Of a DNA stretch of 15,685 nt, positions 9,555 through 15,685 are shown piece after piece (within the stretch, counting starts at the first letter, position 1; the number at the start of each line of letters is the position of its first letter). Source of the stretch: Emmonsiellopsis sp. PD_33 (taxonomy: Eukaryota; Ascomycota; Eurotiomycetes; Onygenales; Ajellomycetaceae). The translations under genes and the position numbers were made by a program. Below the pieces are notes generated by a model. The model did no database searches. It was not told the origin of the DNA and saw only the letters and a program-made list of their open reading frames with translations. The DNA lies in the NCBI GenBank assembly GCA_032988165.1, contig JANTQF010000535.1, forward strand, positions 1 through 15,685, read 5' to 3'.

Positions 9555-9873
9555 TATAATGTGTAAAGAAGACTACATATTACATGTAGATTAACTACAT
9601 CCTTAGACTTCAGATTTTGGACCTCAGGCCCAGCAGTGCATCTGACAGTGTGCCTGGCAATGCACATGTGGTGCACACTTAGTAGCTAGCTATTGATATA
9701 TATGCTGTGCAGATTTCTTATGAAAAGAACCAGTGAACAGTCCTATTATTATATGACCCCTATATTTGAAATATACATACATTTTTACCTGTCTATTCCT
9801 GTCACACTGTTCAATGACTCATAGTCTGCCTTTTCAAATTAAAAAGCCTTTATATTCAACGCTGGACATTACA
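9555..9873 (+). repeat. 3' LTR of copy A
   Basis: This 319-bp LTR begins TATAAT and ends ATTACA, followed directly by the CTACT duplication. It matches 2357-2675 with differences that are nearly all C/T or G/A, and contains the only CpG I noticed after about 340 (9860-9861). Confidence 0.95.
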
Positions 9874-9878
9874 CTACT
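9874..9878. repeat. Target-site duplication of copy A, right
   Basis: CTACT, an exact repeat of 2352-2356. Copy B gag resumes at 9879. Confidence 0.93.
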
Positions 9879-10669
9879 GAACTACCTATTTAAAGATTGA
9901 TATCTCCTCTAAATATTAAGAAAAAAACATGTCAGAGCTTGAGGACTTCATCATTCAAACTAAAATGAAATTTAAATATAATAAAGACTATTATACTATT
10001 AAAAAACATCACATTTAGAATGCTATATAGAAGCTTACTATAGAATCTCTCTATCAATAAGATGCCTTCTACAAAAATTATGAAGTAAATCTAGAGAATC
10101 TACTATTTATCTGGGAAGATCTCTATATGTAGTTATAATTATATCTTATGAATTCAGATGCACTCTAATAGTAATTAACTAAAAAATATATAAATATGTA
10201 ATAATAAAATAATTAATCCATCTAAAATTTCACTAAGTATCTTCTCAATCTAAAGAAATATTTACCTTATAAGATTCAGAAGGAATAGCACAGTTCTAAC
10301 CTGATAAACTACTATTAAGAGGAAATCCAGATTTATATGTACCTAATGAAGAAAGATTCTAAGAATTATAAAGAGATATTAGCATTTCTATGTAAAGTAG
10401 AGTAGTATTATAAGAACTAAAAACTATTCTCATTCAAGTAAGAAATTACTGTAAATTTATTATATAAGAAGAAGTTTTTTGATTTCTAGATAAAAATAGA
10501 GTCTGAAAGGGAAAAATCTCTAAACTGTGCACTTAAAGATTAATTCTTATAACTTAAGTTTATCTCTCACCTTAAGTACTCTCACTACAATAAATCAGAC
10601 TATATTCTCAATGACTACTAAGAACTTCATTCTAAAAAATATATAAAGAAATGTAAGTTAAAAAACTAG
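9874..10669 (+). pseudogene. gag of copy B, C-terminal part
   Basis: Continuation of the gag begun at 1927, in frame once copy A and one CTACT are removed. MSELEDFIIQ is at 9929. The zinc-knuckle site starting at 10577 reads Tyr at all three expected Cys positions and at the expected His, and the following Trp is a stop. The frame ends at TAG 10667-10669 directly after the slippery heptamer, as in copy A. C-to-T and G-to-A changes are denser than in copy A. Confidence 0.85.
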
Positions 10670-10702
10670 ATTCTTCAGTGCTGAGCACTATTATAGCACT
10701 AA
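10660..10702 (+). promoter_or_regulatory. -1 frameshift signal of copy B
   Basis: A_AAA_AAC at 10660-10666 is in phase with gag, followed by TAG and an 8-nt spacer. A stem of 10675-10682 with 10695-10702 encloses a 12-nt loop (seven of eight pairs; the last is C-A after a G-to-A change). Compared with copy A, a T-A pair is replaced by C-G in the same stem position, keeping the pairing. Spacing is identical to copy A. Confidence 0.85.
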
Positions 10703-13700
10703 GAGTAAATAAGATAGGATGAAGGCATAGTAAAGAAATAATAATAATTAAAATATAATTAGAAATCCTTTAAGAATTAATTATTATCTGAGTACTTATT
10801 AACTTAGATATAGAAGTAAATTTTATCAGCTAGAAATAAGTAAAAATATATCTTAAAAAAGATAATGAGAATTCATATTAAATTAATGCAATTAATAGAC
10901 ATCAGATCATGATCTACAATCAATATAAGATATACATATATATAATTAATAATGAGAGACTCTCTTACAATTAGAGCTTTCACTTTAAAGTAGTGAATAT
11001 AAAAGGCTATAATGTCATCCTGGAATTCTCTGAACTTAAAACTATAAATTCTGACATCTAATGATTAAAATCACATTAAATATATCACATACTGTATGTT
11101 GATGATGTTGAGATCATTATTATAAAATAAGTAAATATAGTAGTTAAAATTAAATGTATAGCTTATATTATTCATTTATATTAACTAGAGGAGAACAAAC
11201 TGATTGCTCTGTTCAGCATAGTTCTAGATGAAAAGCTAGTAATATTAGAAGTCTATTATAAATATAAAGATATTTTCTCTGAAATTATAATAAAACTACT
11301 TCTAGAATATATATAATATAATCATCTAATTAATTTAATATTTAGAAAAGAACCTTCTTACCAATCAATCTATAATCTCTCTATTAAAGAACTAGAGGTG
11401 CTGTGTGACTACCTGAAATCTAGTCTAAAAAAAGAATGAATATACTCATTAAAAAGCTCTATAAATACACTGATATTTTTTATCTCAAAAAAAAATAGAA
11501 TCATATATCTTTATATAGACTACTATGAGCTTAATACTATTAGTATAAAGAATTAATATCCTCTTTTCTTGATCAGTGAAATGATTGACAGGCTGGCCAG
11601 TATAAAAATTTACTTATAATTAGATCTCTATGATATATATTACTAACTATATATATATAAAGATAATAAGTGAAAAATAGCTTTCTAAATATACTATAAT
11701 TATTTTAAATATCAAGTGATCTTCTTCAGACTCATAAATATACTAATAACATTCTAATTCTATATTAATAAGACTCTAAATGATCTTCTAAATATCTACT
11801 GTATTATCTATCTGAATGATATTATTATTTACTTAAATTTAAAGAAAGAGTATTATAAGTATATATATATAGTGCTGAAACACCTACACACCTACAAATT
11901 ATATATAAAATTTAGTAAATGTATATTTTATATAAATTATATTAATTTTCTTAACTTTATAATTAGCATGAATAGCATTAAAATAAAATAAAGCTAAATT
12001 AATATTATTTTCTTTTAACTAAAACTTAAGTGCATTCATAACATTCAGATATTTCTAGAGTTTATGAATTTTTACTATTATTTTATAGATAGATTCACAG
12101 TGAAGGCACAGCTCTTATTTACACTCATAAAAAGTATAATATAGAAAGACTAGAATTAAAAGATGATCCTTCTTAATATTAATATATAGAAAGCTTTTTA
12201 AGAGCTAAAAAGTATATTTATAAAAGCTTTAATTCTTATGCACTTCAACTTAGATTGAAAACTCTAAGTAGAGTTAGATGTATTAGATTTCATACTGAGT
12301 GCAATTTTCTTATAATTAGATCTAAATGATAGATAATACTATCTAGTTGTATATTATTTATAAGGCTTATTACTAATAAAGTATAACTACAGTATATATG
12401 ATTAGGAACTCCTCACTATCTTTATAACATTCAAATAATAATATTACTATTTATATAGTGTATATTTCCTTGTGATAGTTTTATCTGACTATATTAATTT
12501 ATGACACTTCATGATGATAACAGAGTTAGTTAGATATTAAATATAATAGATGAAAATACTCTTTATATTTAACTTTATTATTAAGTACCATCCAGAGACA
12601 AAGAATCTCACAGATATGCCTAGTTATTATTCTGACTATAAAGAAAATGCTTCAAAGTGAATATTATTACTAATAATTCAAGAAAAGCTTCTTTAAGAAA
12701 TATTTTGAACACCAGATATAGATGTGCAGATACAGCCAGAAGACCTCAGTCAGTAAATAATTAATATAATAATGTATTTAAAACTACTAAATAATAAGGA
12801 AAATGTAATTTACATTGATGCACTTGCTTCCTATGCATATTAAAATATGTGCACAGATAAGAGACATATTATTAGTACTATAAAAAAGCTAGCTCATCTA
12901 GTACTATGAATATTAATTAATATAGTCATGAAATCTAATATAATTTATAAATTCTCTCTTATTGAATCTATTATAGAATTTCTGTACTACATGCAAGCTC
13001 AGAATGCTGAGCATACTGAGATGCACAAGAGAATAAAAGTAGGTAAAATAGATGAAATTAAGTACTTAAACTAAATAACTAACTAAGATAATCTACTTTA
13101 TCATAAGAATTATATTTCTATTCTTATAGATTAAGTAACAAGAGATAAGATTATAAAATTAAATTATAATGATCCTTAAGAGGAATATTTTAATATTAAG
13201 TATACTCTTAAGTGCATCTAGAGGAAATACTATTAATGTGATATAATAATAAATAGTTAAGAATACATGTATATCTATAATATCTACTAATAAGTTAAGA
13301 CATACTATTATAAGAAATATAGTTAATTAGAATCACTTCCTATTCTTACCTCTCCTTTTAAAATGATAATAATGGATTTTATCATCAAACTCTTACTATT
13401 TAAGTGGAATGACAAGGTCTATAATTCAATTATAATATTTATAGATAAATTAACTAAGTATGTAGTTTATAAATCAGTCAATAAAGATATAAGTGCACCA
13501 GAGCTTATAAATCTAATATTTAATATCTTTACTGAATTTTTTAGTTACTCATACCATTAAGTAACAGATCACACTGAGATATTTAGCTCCAGTAAATACT
13601 AATTGATACTCTACTATCTTCTAAAAATATGCTAATAGCTAATAACTGTGTTTCACCCTCAAATAGACAGTTAAACTAAGAGGTAGAATTAGATACTCAA

Positions 13701-14463
13701 GTACTACCTGTACATCTATTATAATTTTTATTAGAATAATTAGGCTAGATAGTTGCTACTAATGTAGTTCTCCTATAATACCTCTACATATAATATCCTT
13801 AAAATGTCCCCTGTAGAAGTACTAATAGGTTTTTAATCTAAATTGTATCTTAATATTAAATTAGATATCAACATGGAGGAGAGAGAAGTGCAGAAGGTAA
13901 TAAAATATATATATTATATAAGAGAAGTATGAAATAATCTGTAAGAATCTCTTCTAAAGGTCTAGAAAATACAGAAGAAATATTATAATTAATATTATAA
14001 GAAGAAGTATTTTATAGTTAGAGATTAAGTCATATTATACTTAAAAAATATTAGTATATTATATCTAAGCTCAAAGCTCAACTATCATCAACTCAGCTCT
14101 TTCAAAATTATTAACAAGTAGGGGAAATAGGCATACAAACTGAAACTTATATTATAATATAAAAATATATATCCCATTTTTCATGTCTCATTGCTTGAAC
14201 TATATCATATATAGTATAATGAAATTCCAGAGCCTAAATCAATAATAATAGATAGAGTTAAGAAATTTAAGATTAAAGAGATTCTGAGAAAGTATGATTA
14301 TTTCAATAATTAGTAGTATCTTATATACTAGAAAAATATAATAGAGGTAGAGAATTCCTGAGAAAATGTAGAAAACCTTAAGAATGTATAGAATCTAATT
14401 GATAAGTTTAATATATAATTTAATTATAAAATGATAAAGTTGAAGTATTATTAACTTAAGTAA
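10666..14463 (+). pseudogene. pol of copy B: PR-RT-RNaseH-IN-chromodomain
   Basis: The second copy of pol is exactly 3798 nt like copy A and in the same -1 relation to gag. The protease active-site Asp is Asn (10801-10803). The RT box is YLND (11809-11820), so the first catalytic Asp is lost. RNase H lies about 12240-12640. Integrase lies about 13090-13860, with an intact 65-codon stretch at 13363-13560 (MDFIIKLL, FIDKLTKYVVY) that keeps the first Asp; the Glu of the TER motif is Lys, as in copy A. The chromodomain lies about 14255-14430. Stops are more frequent than in copy A because of heavier transition load. It is non-functional; the value of this copy is for inferring ancestral codons. 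Confidence 0.92.
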
Positions 14464-14780
14464 TAACTAGCCTGTATATAGAAAGAGAAGAAGAGAAAAG
14501 ATAAGTTTCTAAAAATTAAAATTTCATTATTTTATACTAATATTAAAAGCTCTGAGAGGTGTAGTAGATACAAAATAAATCAAAAAATACCAGAGAAAAA
14601 CTAGAGTGCACACTATGTCTAGCCTAGAAAGATAGGCTATTTTATCAAGTTAGAATCAATCAAGCACACTAAAAATAAAATAATTATATTATTTATATAA
14701 AGAATCAGAGTAATATCAAATAACCTCTCTACCTCCTCTAATATTTTCTTATATTAAATGGCTATTTAATCTCATTACTA

Positions 14781-15280
14781 CTAGATTTTAGAGAGTAACT
14801 GCATTGTGCTAGCATACTCAGACTTATCTAATAAGTTCTCAAAGTAATTTAATTGCTTAGCTGTATTGATTAACTCTATAGTCTCTACATATATATTTAT
14901 AGGAATCTACAGTATAATTAGTAATTATATTTCAGTTTTCAAATTAACTGCAGAAAACTCACTATCTCACAGTAATGATAATACTATACATATCAAAAGT
15001 AATAAGTTATATATAAATTCTTAGAAAGGTAATAAAATACCTTTACATTAGCCTTAATGATAAGATGGCAGACACACTTCTTATATTATTTTAGTAAGTA
15101 TAGACTCTTAGTAGATCTCTTTCAGTATTTATTTTTCTTCTCTATTTTATTATTATTATCATTATTATTATTATTCTTATTCTTATTCTTCTTATTTTCA
15201 TTCTCATTCTTATTATTATCATCATTCTTTAAAGTTTGCATGACAAGCTGCATAAAATCTTCAGCTAACTGTATAGCAGG
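14781..15280 (-). pseudogene. Antisense spliced gene of copy B, 5'-truncated
   Basis: The homologue of 8036-8540 on the minus strand. Exon 1 extends to 14963 (from 15280 or beyond; the open frame continues to an ATG at 15310 but that lies in the inverted LTR). The intron is 14962-14907 (56 nt), with donor GTGAGT kept, branch site changed to TACTAAT, and acceptor TAG kept. Exon 2 is 14906-14781, 126 nt as in copy A, ending TAG. The Asn/Lys run is longer in Asn here, in step with the ATT-type microsatellite at 15147-15180. The cysteine segment has several Tyr for Cys. Exon 2 is better preserved (ETIELINTAKQLN, FENLLDKSEYASTMQLL, no internal stop) than exon 1. Confidence 0.68.
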
Positions 15281-15566
15281 TGTAATATCTAGCATTAAAT
15301 ATAAAGGCATTTTAATTTAAAAGGTAGATTATGAGTTGTTGAACAGTGTGATGGGAATAGATAAATAAAAATGTATATATATTTTAAATGTAGAGGTTAT
15401 ATAGTAATAAAACTATTTACTGGTTCTTTTCATAAGAAATCTGTGTAGTATATATATTAATAGCTAACTACTAAGTGTGCACTACATGTATATTTATCAG
15501 GTGCACTGCCAGGTACATTGCTAGGCCTGAGGTCTGAGATTCAAGATCTGAGAGTGCAGTTATTAT
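15281..15566 (-). repeat. Copy D: inverted LTR, 5'-truncated
   Basis: This is the reverse complement of the family LTR. It starts here with TGTAAT, the complement of the LTR's ATTACA end, and runs through the TTTCATAAGAAATC block to the GGCCTGAGGTC block. LTR similarity is lost at the TTA microsatellite, so roughly the first 35-50 bases of the LTR are missing. No minus-strand internal region or target duplication is seen beside it. It could be the 5' LTR of copy C, which has the same orientation, or a separate insertion. Confidence 0.88.
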
Positions 15567-15584
15567 TATTATTATTATTATTCT
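15560..15584. repeat. (TTA)n microsatellite
   Basis: About eight TTA/ATT units occur exactly where similarity of the inverted LTR ends. This is probably slippage expansion at the breakpoint or within a divergent LTR. Confidence 0.85.
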
Positions 15585-15685
15585 TCATTTAAGGTGTATG
15601 GCAGTCAGTGACTATGACACCTACCTAAGTATAAACTTAGGATTTTCTAGCTCAAACTATCTAGTATACAGGCCCAATTTATAAC

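Larger units (their letters stand above)
2357..9873 (+). mobile_element. Copy A: complete but dead Ty3/Gypsy chromovirus
   Basis: This is a 7517-bp LTR retrotransposon inserted inside gag of copy B. The order is 5' LTR, leader hairpin, gag, -1 frameshift signal, pol (protease, RT, RNase H, integrase, chromodomain), an antisense spliced gene, a non-coding tail with a tandem repeat, a polypurine tract and the 3' LTR. The domain order with integrase after RNase H places it in Ty3/Gypsy (Metaviridae), and the C-terminal chromodomain places it among chromoviruses. Reading frames are conserved in register but filled with stops created by C-to-T and G-to-A changes. The two LTRs also differ almost entirely by such transitions, so LTR divergence cannot be used as a clock. 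Confidence 0.95.
1565..15280 (+). mobile_element. Copy B: outer Ty3/Gypsy element, split by copy A
   Basis: B consists of 1565-2356 plus 9874-15280. Removing copy A and one copy of the CTACT duplication joins gag in frame across the gap, and the joined sequence aligns with copy A on both sides (for example 9879-9925 with 3132-3178). B has a 5' LTR, leader hairpin, gag with its ATG, frameshift signal, pol and most of the antisense gene. It ends abruptly at 15280, homologous to about 8540 of copy A, so the last roughly 1.3 kb including its own 3' LTR are missing. It carries more C-to-T and G-to-A changes than copy A in its 3' part. It is non-functional. Confidence 0.93.

Noticed and set aside
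1565..15566. Inverted terminal repeats suggesting a DIRS-type or DNA transposon
   Set aside because: The end repeats are the family LTR in opposite orientations from different copies. Copy A has direct LTRs, a 5-bp duplication and a DDE-type integrase, with no tyrosine recombinase.
15560..15685. Full-length inverted LTR running to the end of the window
   Set aside because: Beyond the TTA run only short, doubtful matches to the LTR start remain, and no terminal GTTACA is seen.
1..15685. tRNA, rRNA, CRISPR array or bacterial operon
   Set aside because: No cloverleaf, rRNA core or regularly spaced identical repeats with unique spacers were seen, and the spliced gene and chromodomain elements point to a eukaryote.

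Overview
The window looks like a piece of an AT-rich, repeat-packed, gene-poor compartment of a filamentous fungus, most likely an ascomycete with repeat-induced point mutation (RIP) or a similar process; I cannot name the species. I see no live host gene. The case for a RIP-like fungus is that the repeat copies differ almost only by C-to-T and G-to-A changes, CpG is nearly absent after about position 340 (by eye I found one, at 9860-9861), the elements are chromodomain Ty3/Gypsy retrotransposons, and one element gene carries a short 56-58 nt intron with a TACTAAC-type branch site.

Layout. 1-340 is a CpG-containing flank with nothing recognised. 341-1564 is a minus-strand fragment of pol (copy C). 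1565-15280 is a plus-strand element (copy B), split by a complete plus-strand copy of the same family (copy A, 2357-9873). Copy A has two 319-bp LTRs and is bordered by a perfect 5-bp target duplication, CTACT (2352-2356 and 9874-9878). B lacks its 3' end and stops at 15280, exactly where a minus-strand LTR of the family (copy D, 15281 to about 15566) begins. A TTA microsatellite and about 100 bp of unrecognised sequence close the window. B itself abuts C without loss, so the order of arrival is C, then B, then A.

Family architecture, reconstructed by comparing copies. After the 5' LTR (TGTAAC...ATTACA) comes a leader with an 11-bp hairpin three bases after the LTR, in place of a recognisable tRNA primer site. 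Gag follows (about 402 codons, ending in a CCHC zinc knuckle). Next is a -1 frameshift signal made of A_AAA_AAC, a gag stop, an 8-nt spacer and an 8-bp stem-loop. Pol lies in the -1 frame (exactly 3798 nt in both A and B) with protease, reverse transcriptase, RNase H, integrase and a chromodomain. A gene on the opposite strand then follows, with a cysteine-rich segment and one spliceosomal intron. Last come a non-coding tail with a 26-bp tandem repeat, a polypurine tract and the 3' LTR. All copies are dead by substitution (stops, lost active-site residues), with very few indels.

The points most worth a second look are the conserved frameshift signal, the intron-containing antisense gene, the leader hairpin, and the exact inverted-LTR junction at 15280/15281.
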